Source of the DNA: Bacteroidales bacterium
GTDB lineage: Bacteria; Bacteroidota; Bacteroidia; Bacteroidales; UBA932
Direction of reading: 5' to 3'
NCBI GenBank assembly: GCA_017617035.1
Contig: JAFZWV010000032.1
Coordinates: 1-64,000 of the forward strand
Length of the DNA stretch: 64,000 nt
Below the pieces are notes generated by a model, which worked only from the letters and a program-made list of their open reading frames with translations, searched no databases and was not told where the DNA came from. A program made the position numbers and the translations under genes. This document shows positions 17,201 to 25,935 of the stretch, in pieces. Position 1 is the first letter of the stretch; every line of letters begins with the position of its first letter.

Positions 17201-17492
17201 AGACCCCAACGACAACGACCGCCTCAGCGACCGTTATATCGAGGATGGCTCCTACCTGCGCGTCAAGAACATTACCCTCGGCTACACCTTCCCGAAGAAT
17301 TTCCTCCAGAAGGCAAAGATCGAGAGCGTAAGGGTCCAGGTTAACATCCAGAACCTGTATACTTTCACCAAGTATACCGGTTATGATCCTGAAATCGGTG
17401 CCAGTATGGCATCTGTCAACGTGATGGGTCTGGATAACGGCCGTTATCCTTCCCCTACCGCATATTCTCTCGGAGTCAACGTTACATTCTAA
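14250..17492 (+). CDS. SusC-like TonB-dependent outer-membrane transporter (mannan locus)
   Basis: 1,080 residues. Signal peptide to AQ (about residue 23), then a carboxypeptidase-regulatory-like domain (TITGVVKDAVGPVIEAAVV). Next come a TonB-box region (LLLDDVVVVGYGTMKK), the plug (GRAAGVTAVQTSGAPG, VIDGVI, ANGVILITTKRG) and a large beta-barrel ending in aromatic VNVTF. It imports oligosaccharides across the outer membrane using TonB energy, paired with the SusD lipoprotein encoded 18 bases downstream. Genes following to GH94 appear to form one operon. Mannan or glucomannan oligosaccharides are the expected cargo from the enzymes encoded. Confidence 0.96.
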   Translation: MKSKFFTCLAALLVSMSLMAQTKTITGVVKDAVGPVIEAAVVEQGTFNGTTTDQNGRFELEVKEGATIEVSLFGYKTVSIKVSGKTYFEILLEEDSLLLDDVVVVGYGTMKKSDVAGASVSMKEDAIKGSLITNIDQSLQGRAAGVTAVQTSGAPGGSSSIRVRGQATINANAEPLYVIDGVIMQGGGSSGFDFGVGDALGNGAVSAISPLSTINPSDIVSMEILKDASATAIYGAQGANGVILITTKRGKAGEAKFAYDGMFAIQRQTRRIDLLNLREFAEYYNDLASVSMVRANEWYSDPSILGKGTNWQDAIFRTALQHQHQISAQGGTDKVQYYVSGSYMDQEGTIIGSEFSRFSVRTNLDAQLKDWWKLGVSATFSATDESMKLADSDEGIINYSLTSLPSAPIYDQDGNYYNIQMENYSIINPVAMAMLEQILLKRQKLAGNIFSDITFMKGLVWHAELGYDVSYSKAITFNPAVSFGSYQRAANEARSQKNNSLYWQLKNYLTYSNTFGKNSVTAMIGQECWESTWDYMSVYNNKMPSNEVINPSLGEGTPKIGYGFGSSAMASFFTRETYNYDNRYIGTYTFRYDGSSNFGPNKRWAPFHSFALAWRFTNEKFFPKGFINDGKLRLGWGQTGNASIGSYKWGAAMQMLTTGLGNGYRQVNIPNLDVMWEKQEQINIGLDLSFLDNRVSLVAEWYDRVSNNMLMPLQMPTYMGTQGNAATSLQAPYGNYGQIDNTGYELTLNIHPIETKDFHWSTEGQISFNRNKLVALAGTASAAIVGYGQWNDVVSVSNVGDPLFNFYGYVTDGLYKNIDEVMAGPISCKTLETVATQDADGVWHGSTNKADYNQYNTTWIGDIRYKDLNGDGLITEADRTNIGSPMPKFTFGLTNTFTYKNWDLTVFLNGSYGNKVLNYLSMKTGNMKSAWQNQPASVLNRAKLVVIDPDKTYDGTNGVWNWYEDPDNVQIANPGTKIPRATTGDPNDNDRLSDRYIEDGSYLRVKNITLGYTFPKNFLQKAKIESVRVQVNIQNLYTFTKYTGYDPEIGASMASVNVMGLDNGRYPSPTAYSLGVNVTF

Positions 17493-17510
17493 TCAAGGGA
17501 GGATACGAAT

Positions 17511-19274
17511 ATGAAACATACATATAAATATATTGCACTTGCTCTGGCAGTCACCCTGACCGCCACTTCATGCGAGGACTTCCTTACACGTCCTGCAGAA
17601 GATACTTACAACGAGTCCAATTTCTATCAGGACGCGAACCAGTGCATACAGGGTGTCAACTACCTCTATAATGCTCCCTGGTTCGACGTTATCCGCGGAT
17701 TTTACAGAATCGGCGAATGCTTCTCAGGAAACTACTATATGGGCGACAGCCCCTATCTGCAGTTCACTCTGAACGGAACAGATGCCGAGCTCTCCGACAT
17801 GTCCAAGTCGCTGTGGGCAGTAAACGCCAACGCGACCACGGTATACAACCGTCTCAAGAAGGCAGACGTCGATGAGACTACCAAGAAAATGTGCATGGGC
17901 GAGGCCCTGACCTGGAAGGCAATGGCCTATTTCTTCCTCGCACGTACTTTTGGTGACGTGCCCATCATCCATGACGTCTCCGCCGAAATCGCAAGCGGTA
18001 ACTACAACACCATCTACAAAGCTCCCAAGGCCCAGGTCTATGAGTACATCATCATGACCCTCGAAGAGGCGCTCAAGCTCCTTCCCAAGAAGGTCGGCAA
18101 TATGGATGGACGCATTGATTACTACAGCGCAGAGGCTCTTCTCGCTAAGGTTTACCTCCAGAAGGCCGGTGTTACCGGAACCCTGGTTCAGGCCGACCTC
18201 GACGAGGCTGCAAGACTTGCTGAAGATGTCATAAAGAACTCGGGCCGCAAGCTCATGGAGACCTATTCCGATATCTTCCGCATGCAGAACAACAAGAACA
18301 TCGAAGCACTCATCTCCTGGCATTGGCAATCACCTTACAACCAGTGGACCTGCCAGAACGCATTCCAGTGCGACCTTGCAAACAAGGGAATGGATGAGTT
18401 CGCCGACACCTGGGGCCAGTGGAACGGTCCTTCCATCGCTCTTCAGGAGCAGTTTGGAGTAACCGCACTCATGGATCCTACGACTCGTTCCGACGTAGAT
18501 ACCCGCCGCAAAGCGACAATGATGCTCGCAGGCGATAAGTATGACTACTTCTGGACAACTAACGGCGGCTTCGACTATCTGCGTTTCTTCTATGATCCTG
18601 ATTACGGCCCGAGCGGCAGTCCCAACGCATCTGAAGGAGCCCTAAGGAGCCCGACCGGTGCAGGTTGCGTCAAGTTCCTCTATGGCGATGGTAACGACCA
18701 CCTTGCAGCTCTCGGAGTTTCCGCAGGCCTTCAGTCCAACGGTCTTGCTACCCATATCCTTCGCCTTGCAGACATCTATCTCGTCTACTGCGAAGCCAAG
18801 CTCAACGGCCCCGGCAGCAGTACAACCGATCCCCTTGCGCTTGAGTGCTACAACGCCATCCGCAACAGGGCTATCCCCGGATCGGTCAGTGCCAAGACCT
18901 CCATCACCTTCGACGAGGTGTTCAAGGAGCGCAATCTGGAGCTCGCCCTCGAGGGCGACCGCTGGTACGACTATGTCAGAGTTGGTTACTACAATGAAGA
19001 CTACGTAGTCAACAACATCCAGGCTCAGAAGCGCAACGGCTATATGGAAGGCGCCGGTGGATTCAGCCTTGATACCGTCTATAAGAATTACTATGAGACC
19101 GGTAACTGGAATACCGCCGACATCGCTTACAATGAGAATCAGTATCCTATCCCTTCGAAGAACGCTATCCTCGCGATGGTAAAGGCTGTCCCGTTCCCTT
19201 CTGAGGACGTGGTCTACAACCCCAATCTCGAGAAAGAGGCTCAGGAGTACGATCTTACCCGCTTTACTTATTAA
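17511..19274 (+). CDS. SusD-like surface glycan-capture lipoprotein (mannan locus)
   Basis: 587 residues of the RagB/SusD family. The lipoprotein signal ends TATSCEDFLTRPAEDTY; acidic residues right after the cysteine fit the export signal for surface lipoproteins. The N-terminal helical TPR-like part contains ALTWKAMAYFFLARTFGDVPII, and the C-terminal part EVFKERNLELALEGDRWYDYVRVG is the SusD hallmark. It forms the lid of the SusC barrel and binds glycan at the cell surface. Confidence 0.96.
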   Translation: MKHTYKYIALALAVTLTATSCEDFLTRPAEDTYNESNFYQDANQCIQGVNYLYNAPWFDVIRGFYRIGECFSGNYYMGDSPYLQFTLNGTDAELSDMSKSLWAVNANATTVYNRLKKADVDETTKKMCMGEALTWKAMAYFFLARTFGDVPIIHDVSAEIASGNYNTIYKAPKAQVYEYIIMTLEEALKLLPKKVGNMDGRIDYYSAEALLAKVYLQKAGVTGTLVQADLDEAARLAEDVIKNSGRKLMETYSDIFRMQNNKNIEALISWHWQSPYNQWTCQNAFQCDLANKGMDEFADTWGQWNGPSIALQEQFGVTALMDPTTRSDVDTRRKATMMLAGDKYDYFWTTNGGFDYLRFFYDPDYGPSGSPNASEGALRSPTGAGCVKFLYGDGNDHLAALGVSAGLQSNGLATHILRLADIYLVYCEAKLNGPGSSTTDPLALECYNAIRNRAIPGSVSAKTSITFDEVFKERNLELALEGDRWYDYVRVGYYNEDYVVNNIQAQKRNGYMEGAGGFSLDTVYKNYYETGNWNTADIAYNENQYPIPSKNAILAMVKAVPFPSEDVVYNPNLEKEAQEYDLTRFTY

Positions 19275-19287
19275 TCCTTAGCACAGC

Positions 19288-20619
19288 ATGAATATGAAAA
19301 ATATATTTGCAAAATTCGCTCTTTATGCTGCGGCAGTAATGACGCTGGGAGTCCTCGCGGGTTCCTGTGTAGATGAACCGGACAAGTTTGAACTTACATC
19401 CGGAAAACCCACGGTCTACTACGTACGTCCTATGAATGTAGAGAAGGCAGATTCCCTGCTTTCCGGAGCCTATATGGGCAACGGTATCTGCATCGTTGGC
19501 GACAACCTGCGCAGCGTTTACAAGCTGTTCTTCAACGACCAGGAAGCCGTTCTGAACAACAGCTATATCACTGACAACACTATCCTTGTCAATGTCCCCA
19601 ACGAGATTCCGGGAGAAGTGTCCGACAACATGTACCTGATCACCCAGGCTGCCGACACCGTTACTTACTCGTTTAAGGTGTTGGTCCCCGGACCGGTAAT
19701 CAACTCTATGTCCTGCGAATATGCTCCTTACGGAGAAATTGCCACCCTTTACGGCGACTATTTCGTAGACGATCCCAATGTTCCGCTCAAAGTCTTTGTG
19801 GGCGAAACGGAAGCGGTTGTCAAGAGCATTTCCAAGGGTGCCATAACCTTCGTAACTCCCAACGTGGACGATCAGCCCATCAAGGTTACAAACATTTATG
19901 GCGAGGCAACCTCCGTGTTCCACTATCGCGATGCACGCGGTCTTCTGTTCAATTTCGACACTGATCCTCACCCGTCTTACCACGGCTGGCACACTCCGAA
20001 CATCCTCGGCCCCGACGATACTTCCCTCGACGGCAAGTATCTGAGCCTTGGCACCGGAGCGCAGACTATGGCTGCAGACGGCGGAACCTGGGACGACAGC
20101 AACTTCTGTATGGAGTACTGGCCCGGTGACTGGGACGATCCCGTCACCTACGCAGCCAGCCCTCGTCTGACCGACTTTGCTGACTTCTCTGACTGGCAGA
20201 ACATGGCCCTCAAGTTCGAGATGTGCATTCCTTCGTCCAACCCCTGGATGGCAGGATCGCTGCAGCTCATCGTCGGCGGTGTCGACAAGATCACCGGCGG
20301 TGCGGCAGGCGCAATCGATATCGACGGCAATACCACCGCAGGTGCGAACAACAAGTTCTTCGACGGAGGCGCTCTCCCGCGCGGTCTATATTCACCTTGG
20401 GCCACCACAGGATCTTTCGACACAGGCGGAAAGTGGATTACCGTTACCATACCTTACTCCAACTTCATCTATACTGATCAGGGCGGAGAATCTGCAGGCG
20501 TTCTTACCGCTGCAGACTTCACATCCCTTACCCTCTTCCTCTTCAGAGGAGGTCTCAAGGGTACGGAGTGCAACCCTATCATTAAGATTGACAATATCCG
20601 CGCTGTTCCCAACAAATAA
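19288..20619 (+). CDS. Surface glycan-binding lipoprotein with IPT/TIG domains
   Basis: 443 residues; lipoprotein signal ends AGSCVDEPDKFE, acidic after the cysteine as expected for surface export. Residues ~35-225 hold two immunoglobulin-like IPT/TIG folds (AYMGNGICIVGDNLRSVYKL; PYGEIATLYGDYFVDDPN). The C-terminal ~220 residues (FNFDTDPHPSYHGWHTPN onward, ending IKIDNIRAVPNK) resemble the glycan-binding module of SGBPs encoded after susD in many such loci. It lies 13 bases after susD. A role in holding mannan or glucomannan at the surface is inferred from position and architecture. Confidence 0.85.
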   Translation: MNMKNIFAKFALYAAAVMTLGVLAGSCVDEPDKFELTSGKPTVYYVRPMNVEKADSLLSGAYMGNGICIVGDNLRSVYKLFFNDQEAVLNNSYITDNTILVNVPNEIPGEVSDNMYLITQAADTVTYSFKVLVPGPVINSMSCEYAPYGEIATLYGDYFVDDPNVPLKVFVGETEAVVKSISKGAITFVTPNVDDQPIKVTNIYGEATSVFHYRDARGLLFNFDTDPHPSYHGWHTPNILGPDDTSLDGKYLSLGTGAQTMAADGGTWDDSNFCMEYWPGDWDDPVTYAASPRLTDFADFSDWQNMALKFEMCIPSSNPWMAGSLQLIVGGVDKITGGAAGAIDIDGNTTAGANNKFFDGGALPRGLYSPWATTGSFDTGGKWITVTIPYSNFIYTDQGGESAGVLTAADFTSLTLFLFRGGLKGTECNPIIKIDNIRAVPNK

Positions 20620-20622
20620 TTG

Positions 20623-22956
20623 ATGATGCGTATGAAAAAGATATTTCAATTAGCAACCATTCTGGCCGGCATCTCAATGCTTGTGTTCTCCTGCTCTCCA
20701 GAAGAACTCAGCACCGAGCAGTACAAGAATGATGTCGTAGCGCTTCAGGCCTACGGCCCTCAGCCTGTGGTTCGCGGCGGACAGCTCCGCTTCATCGGTT
20801 CCAACCTCGACAAGGTCGTGAGTGTCACCATCCCTCAGGACAACGTGATTACTGACATCGAAGTGATTGCTTCCGGCACACACTCCGAGATTCAGGTCAC
20901 CGTCCCCAAGGAGACCTCCGAGCCCGGCTATCCCGTGCTCACCCTCAAAGACGGAACCACTATCACGGGTAAAACCATACTCAGCTATTCTGAGCCTATC
21001 ACTATCGATAGCTTTACAGCAGAAGCCCTTCCCGGCGCTACTATAACCATCGAGGGAGATTACCTCAATCTCATCCACGAAGTTATCTTCGCCGAGAAAG
21101 TGAAGGTTTCCGAGACTGCGTTCAAGGCCCACACACGTTACAAGATTGAGGTAGCCGTGCCTGAGACTGCTCAGACCGGTAAGCTCAAGCTCGGAACAGT
21201 CGATGAGGCTGCTATAGCTGGCAGCGAGAACGAGGCTGATCTCCTCAAGACCCTCAACCTGGTTGAGACTGAGACAGCATTTGTGGTTACCACCGCCAAG
21301 GGAACTCTTGCAGCCACTACCATCAAGGCAGGCGCGACCGTTACCATCAACGGTACCAACCTCAAACTCGCCAAGAAGATCGAGCTCGAAGGCGCTACCG
21401 TTACAGATTTCACCGCCACCGACACCAAGATCACCTTCCCTCTCCCCGCTACAGCAACAGACGGCGAAGTGAAGATGGTCATGGCCTCGGGAGTAGAAGT
21501 CGTAGCAGGCACTATCACTACCGTTGTCCCTACCGTTACCGCTGTCTCCCCGAAGCCCGTCAAGAACGGCGCAGCGCTTACTATCACCGGTACTAATCTC
21601 GACCTCGTGACCGGCGTTGCCCTGCCCAAGTCAGCTGCAGAATTCACCGCAACCGCTTCAACAATCACGATTGCTGAGGTTCCGGAGAAGGCGCAGGAAG
21701 GCGATATTACTCTGTCTCTGGCCAACGGCAAGACAGTTACTGTCGCCTACACGCTCGTTAAGCCGACCATCACAAGCTTCAGCGCAAATCCTGCATCAGC
21801 TGGATCCGCTGTTACCATCAACGGTACAGACCTCGATCTTGCAGCAGCCGTCACCTTCGGCGGCGCAATCAAGGTCGACCTCCCCGGAGATGCTACCGCA
21901 ACCTCCTTCACCGTAGATGTTCCTACAGCGGCTGAAACCGGCGTGCTGGTCCTCAACCTCAAGAACGGCACTGACGTAGAAACCATCGAGCTTGCCATCG
22001 ACAAGCCCGCAGGCGCCTACATCGCCGTCATGCCCGAAACCATCTACAAGCCCGGCGACATGTTCATCGTTGAGATCGAGAATCCCGATCACCTCACCGC
22101 CGTCAAGGTCGATGATGTACCTGTAAACTACATCCTCAACGGCAAGACGCTCTATATGTCGATTCCCGCCGAGGCAACTGCCGGCAGCCAGCTCACCCTG
22201 GTCTCCGACAACGGTTCGGTAACCTACACCCTTAACATCGATCCTGGCACTCAGATCGTCTACGTCATCTGGGAAGGAAACGAGGATATGGGTTCATGGT
22301 CCAACCAGCCTTATGTCGGTGAATTCGGCTTCCTGCTGAACCATCCCGAGATTGTTCCAGGCGACGTAATCCGCTTCTCCATCACTGGCTATGCAGACTG
22401 GTATCAGATCCAGCTCATAGGCGGTAACTGGGGCGATCCTATCGCCACGGCCGATGCAAACAATGTGGTTAACGGAGTATACGACATGGTCCTCACCCAG
22501 GAAATCATCGATAAGCTCAATGCCCTTGAAAACTGGGGCGGTCTGTTCGTCGTCCAGGGTGAAAGCTGTATCCTCACCCAGATTGCAGTCATCCACTACA
22601 TTCCTCAGGAAACAGTTATCTGGGAAGGCAGTGAGGACATGGGCTCATGGAGCAACCAGCCTTACCTGGCTCCTTGGGGATATCTGGCCGATAACAACAT
22701 TCAGGCTGGCGCCAAGTGCCGCTTCTATATCACCGGTTATGCAGACTGGTATCAGGTCCAGATTATCGGTGGTAACTGGGGCGATCCTATCACGGTAGCC
22801 GATGCCAACAATGTTGTCGACGGCAAGTATGAGTTCGAGCTCACCCAGGAAATCATTGACAAACTGAATGCCCTTGAGAACTGGGGCGGTCTGTTCGTCG
22901 TCCAGGGCGAGAGCTGTATCATCACCAAGATTTCGCTTATTTACTTAGTGAAATAA
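20623..22956 (+). CDS. Long multi-TIG surface glycan-binding lipoprotein with duplicated C-terminal module
   Basis: 777 residues from ATG 20623; ATG 20632 is also possible. The lipoprotein signal ends VFSCSPEELSTEQ. About six TIG-like beta-sandwich repeats follow (for example AGATVTINGTNLKLAKKIEL, GAALTITGTNLDLVTGVALP, GSAVTINGTDLDLAAAVTFG), forming a long stalk. Two near-identical ~115-residue modules make the C-terminus, each beginning (V)IWEG.EDMGSWSNQPY and holding WYQIQLIGGNWGDPI. Their conserved tryptophans suggest carbohydrate binding. The duplication gives a two-site tip. It is the last gene before the enzymes and is separated from them by a hairpin. Confidence 0.82.
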   Translation: MMRMKKIFQLATILAGISMLVFSCSPEELSTEQYKNDVVALQAYGPQPVVRGGQLRFIGSNLDKVVSVTIPQDNVITDIEVIASGTHSEIQVTVPKETSEPGYPVLTLKDGTTITGKTILSYSEPITIDSFTAEALPGATITIEGDYLNLIHEVIFAEKVKVSETAFKAHTRYKIEVAVPETAQTGKLKLGTVDEAAIAGSENEADLLKTLNLVETETAFVVTTAKGTLAATTIKAGATVTINGTNLKLAKKIELEGATVTDFTATDTKITFPLPATATDGEVKMVMASGVEVVAGTITTVVPTVTAVSPKPVKNGAALTITGTNLDLVTGVALPKSAAEFTATASTITIAEVPEKAQEGDITLSLANGKTVTVAYTLVKPTITSFSANPASAGSAVTINGTDLDLAAAVTFGGAIKVDLPGDATATSFTVDVPTAAETGVLVLNLKNGTDVETIELAIDKPAGAYIAVMPETIYKPGDMFIVEIENPDHLTAVKVDDVPVNYILNGKTLYMSIPAEATAGSQLTLVSDNGSVTYTLNIDPGTQIVYVIWEGNEDMGSWSNQPYVGEFGFLLNHPEIVPGDVIRFSITGYADWYQIQLIGGNWGDPIATADANNVVNGVYDMVLTQEIIDKLNALENWGGLFVVQGESCILTQIAVIHYIPQETVIWEGSEDMGSWSNQPYLAPWGYLADNNIQAGAKCRFYITGYADWYQVQIIGGNWGDPITVADANNVVDGKYEFELTQEIIDKLNALENWGGLFVVQGESCIITKISLIYLVK
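22264..22953 (+). repeat. Tandem duplication of a putative carbohydrate-binding module
   Basis: Units of about 350 bp (22264-22614) and 340 bp (22615-22953) encode the two modules. Long stretches are identical or nearly so in DNA (for example around 22500-22560 and 22850-22910), so the duplication is recent or kept alike by gene conversion. Confidence 0.85.
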
Positions 22957-22963
22957 TCCTTTG

Positions 22964-22991
22964 CCGGAAGGGACCTGACCGTCCCTTCCGG
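22964..22991 (+). promoter_or_regulatory. Intra-operon hairpin between binding-protein and enzyme genes
   Basis: CCGGAAGGGAC and GTCCCTTCCGG form a perfect 11-bp stem with a 6-base loop in the 45-base gap. No U-tract follows, so full termination is not predicted. It could be a processing or RNA-stability boundary that keeps enzyme mRNA lower than susCD mRNA, or a partial terminator (inference). Confidence 0.6.
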
Positions 22992-23001
22992 TCCCAATAA
23001 C

Positions 23002-24399
23002 ATGAAGCGTTATATACTAGTCGCAATAATGGCTATATTGACCATTGCCTGCTCACCGGTTGAGGATAATCCCCAACCGGTTCAGGTGGCTCCTACGTAT
23101 ATCACTTTTAGTCAGAACGAGTTCCACTTTCCTGTAGAAGGAGGCAGTGCGCAACTTGAAATCACAGCGCCATCCAGACCCACACTATCCGGAATACCAT
23201 ATTGGATTAAGGTTACTGATGGTGTATATGTCAATTATAAGATTACCTACACTATCACTGTCGAAGCCAACTATACACATTCTCCCAAAGAAGATTATAT
23301 AAACGTTCAGATCGGGACGCGGTTGGGAGGTTTTGCGGTTTATCAGGAATGCATCGGTGACCCTATAGATTCCAACGCAGATATAGATATTAAGCTAACG
23401 AACAAAAACTCCAGTAGAGATGCCAATTGCGTTTACCAATTCCTAAGGTACATCTACGGCCAAAGAATTCTTAGCGGAGTGCAGTCTACAGACACCGCGA
23501 ACAACAATATAGCGCTTAACCGTGTCTATGAAATAACAGGAAAGCATCCGGCTTTGTCCTGCTATGACTTTATCTTTCTACAGTATTCACCAACCCCTGA
23601 GAACTGGAGTTGGAAGATTGACTACAGCAATATCTCAGCCGCGAAGGAACATTGGGACGCCAACGGTCTGGTATCCTATATGTGGCACTGGAATGTTCCA
23701 ACATCTGAAGCAGCATGGGAAAAGGGCAAAAACGGAGAATTCAACGGCTACGGATTCTACAGCAATGATACTGCTTTCGATATTACGCGTGCTCTTACCG
23801 ATGGAACATGGGAAAATGAATTCTTACTCGGGGATATCGATAAGGTCGCGGGATATCTCAAACTACTGCAGGCCGAAGGAATCCCCGTCATCTGGCGTCC
23901 CCTCCACGAAGCCGCCGGGAATTATAACATCTACGGGACCAACGGCGCTTGGTTCTGGTGGGGCCGTGGTGGGGCCGAGCCATGCAAACGGTTGTGGAAA
24001 TTGCTGCGGGATAAACTCGAAGGTGAGTACGGTCTTGATAATCTTATATGGGTATGGACTCTGGACGCCACCCAGGGAGCAGAAACTCAGTATTCTGACT
24101 GGTATCCCGGCAATGAATATGTAGATATAATAGGAGTTGACATATATGCTGATGACACGGAGGCAAAACAGCGTCAGTACAACGCCGCTGTAGCGCTCAG
24201 TGGTGGCCACAAAATGGTAACAATCAGCGAATGCGGTAATATTCCCGATCCTCGAAAGTGCCTGAGTGCCGCCCAATTCTGGAGTTGGTTCCTGGTATGG
24301 GATCTGGACAGTTATTCACTAAATACAGACACTTATTGGAAAACCCTGATGGCATCGCCTGCCGTTATTGGCCGCGAAGATATGCCATTTATGAAATAA
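23002..24399 (+). CDS. GH26 endo-beta-mannanase lipoprotein with BACON domain
   Basis: 465 residues; lipoprotein signal ends TIACSPVEDNPQ, with acidic residues soon after the cysteine, so probably surface-exposed. Residues ~30-115 are a BACON domain (FPVEGGSAQLEITAPSRP). Residues ~130-460 are a GH26 barrel. WRPLHEAAGNY holds the acid/base Glu, with WFWWGRGG following; TISECGN holds the nucleophile Glu. It cuts beta-1,4-mannan backbones. Codon use (more ATA and AGA) and base composition look more AT-rich than its neighbours, possibly from separate acquisition. First enzyme gene of the operon. Confidence 0.92.
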   Translation: MKRYILVAIMAILTIACSPVEDNPQPVQVAPTYITFSQNEFHFPVEGGSAQLEITAPSRPTLSGIPYWIKVTDGVYVNYKITYTITVEANYTHSPKEDYINVQIGTRLGGFAVYQECIGDPIDSNADIDIKLTNKNSSRDANCVYQFLRYIYGQRILSGVQSTDTANNNIALNRVYEITGKHPALSCYDFIFLQYSPTPENWSWKIDYSNISAAKEHWDANGLVSYMWHWNVPTSEAAWEKGKNGEFNGYGFYSNDTAFDITRALTDGTWENEFLLGDIDKVAGYLKLLQAEGIPVIWRPLHEAAGNYNIYGTNGAWFWWGRGGAEPCKRLWKLLRDKLEGEYGLDNLIWVWTLDATQGAETQYSDWYPGNEYVDIIGVDIYADDTEAKQRQYNAAVALSGGHKMVTISECGNIPDPRKCLSAAQFWSWFLVWDLDSYSLNTDTYWKTLMASPAVIGREDMPFMK

Positions 24400-24408
24400 T
24401 GAATTAGA

Positions 24409-25935
24409 ATGCGAACTATCTATCATTGGATTCTCGTTGCAGGAGTACTGATCTCCACTATCTGTTGCTGCGGCAAGAACAACGGCAACGACAACGATAT
24501 TGATACCCCGACCTCTCCGGGCTCAATTACCCTATCTGCCAACACCATCGAAGCGGCAGCTGCAGGCGGATCCTATGAACTCACCATCAAAGCTCCGGCA
24601 CGTCCCAAATTCGAGCTTCCTACCTGGATTACCAAGAAGGACGGCACTTTTAAGGATTATAAAATCACCTTTACGCTGGTGGTAGCGGCCAATGACAAAG
24701 ACGAAGCGCGCGAAGCTGATATCACCGTCAGCGCTACGGGCGCAAACGATGTCACCCTCAAGGTAACTCAACCGGCCAAGGAAGTAATCAAGGACCCGGT
24801 ACTGCCCAATAACAATGCAGTGGCGCGCAATATGGAACTGGGGCTCGGCTGGAATATGGGCAACCATTTCGACGCTTACTCTAACGGCGTTGCCAGCGAA
24901 ACGGCCTGGGGCGGCAAGCCCGCAACCGAGGCAACTTTTGCCGGAGTCAAGGCGGCCGGCTTTACCAGTGTCCGCATCCCCGTTACCTGGCTGGGCCATA
25001 TAGGTGATGCTCCCGACTACAAACTCGACGAAACATGGCTCAACCGTGTCTACGAAGTGGTCGGATATGCCGAGAAAGCAGGCCTGTTTGTAATCATCAA
25101 CACCCACCACGACGAAGACCATGGCGAAGGCCATTGGCAGAATCTCGCGGGAGCAGTTAACAGTGAAGATACAAACACCCAGATTAAACAGGAGATTGCT
25201 GCGGTCTGGACTCAGATTGCGAACAAATTCAAGGACAAAGGCGATTTCCTGATGCTCGAATCTTTCAACGAACTTATCTACGGAACAGAATGGCAGACAT
25301 ATTCAAATACCCAGAAGAAGTGCGCTATTATCAATGAGTGGAATCAGGTATTTGTCGACGCCGTACGTGCTACTGGAGGCAACAACTCCACCAGATGGCT
25401 TGGCGTTCCCGGATACGCCGCCAGTGCTCTATATCTTGAGTATCTGACCGTGCCCAACGATCCGGCTAATAAGACCATGCTCGCCTTCCACTGCTACGAC
25501 CCTTACGACTACACTATCGGAGAGAAACAACTTCCCGACTGGGGCCATACAGGAAAGTCCTTCCCGAAGGGAGAGGAGCAGATCCAGACTTTGTTCAACA
25601 GCATTTACACCAACTACATCGCCAAGGACATCCCTATCTATATGGGCGAGTTCGGCTGCTCATTCAGATCGAAGAGCGACGCCAAGGCATGGGCCAGTTT
25701 CCTGTATTTTCTGGAATACTTTGTCAAATGTGCCCGGGTGTACGGCATATCCAGTTTCCTCTGGGACAATGGCAACAAAGGTGCCGGCCAGGAACACCAT
25801 GCATACATCGACCATGCAACAGGCCAGTATATAGACTATTCCGAGGAAGCCGTATCTGCAATGATGCGCGCATGGAACTCCACCGATCCCAATTATACCC
25901 TTCAGAGCGTATACGATTCCGCACCCGCACTGTAA
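24409..25935 (+). CDS. GH5 (subfamily 4-like) endo-beta-glucanase/glucomannanase lipoprotein with BACON domain
   Basis: 508 residues. The signal ends STICCCGKNNGNDNDIDT. BACON domain at ~35-130 (AAAAGGSYELTIKAPARP). Catalytic domain at ~140-500, with NMELGLGWNMGNHFDAYSNG and SETAWGGKPAT, then VRIPVTWLGHIGDAPDY, closely resembling the Bacteroides ovatus surface xyloglucanase BoGH5A (recalled). ESFNELIYG holds the acid/base and YMGEFGCSF the nucleophile. GH5_4 enzymes cut beta-1,4-glucan backbones of xyloglucan, mixed-linkage glucan or glucomannan; here glucomannan fits best (inference). Starts 9 bases after the GH26 gene. Confidence 0.9.
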   Translation: MRTIYHWILVAGVLISTICCCGKNNGNDNDIDTPTSPGSITLSANTIEAAAAGGSYELTIKAPARPKFELPTWITKKDGTFKDYKITFTLVVAANDKDEAREADITVSATGANDVTLKVTQPAKEVIKDPVLPNNNAVARNMELGLGWNMGNHFDAYSNGVASETAWGGKPATEATFAGVKAAGFTSVRIPVTWLGHIGDAPDYKLDETWLNRVYEVVGYAEKAGLFVIINTHHDEDHGEGHWQNLAGAVNSEDTNTQIKQEIAAVWTQIANKFKDKGDFLMLESFNELIYGTEWQTYSNTQKKCAIINEWNQVFVDAVRATGGNNSTRWLGVPGYAASALYLEYLTVPNDPANKTMLAFHCYDPYDYTIGEKQLPDWGHTGKSFPKGEEQIQTLFNSIYTNYIAKDIPIYMGEFGCSFRSKSDAKAWASFLYFLEYFVKCARVYGISSFLWDNGNKGAGQEHHAYIDHATGQYIDYSEEAVSAMMRAWNSTDPNYTLQSVYDSAPAL

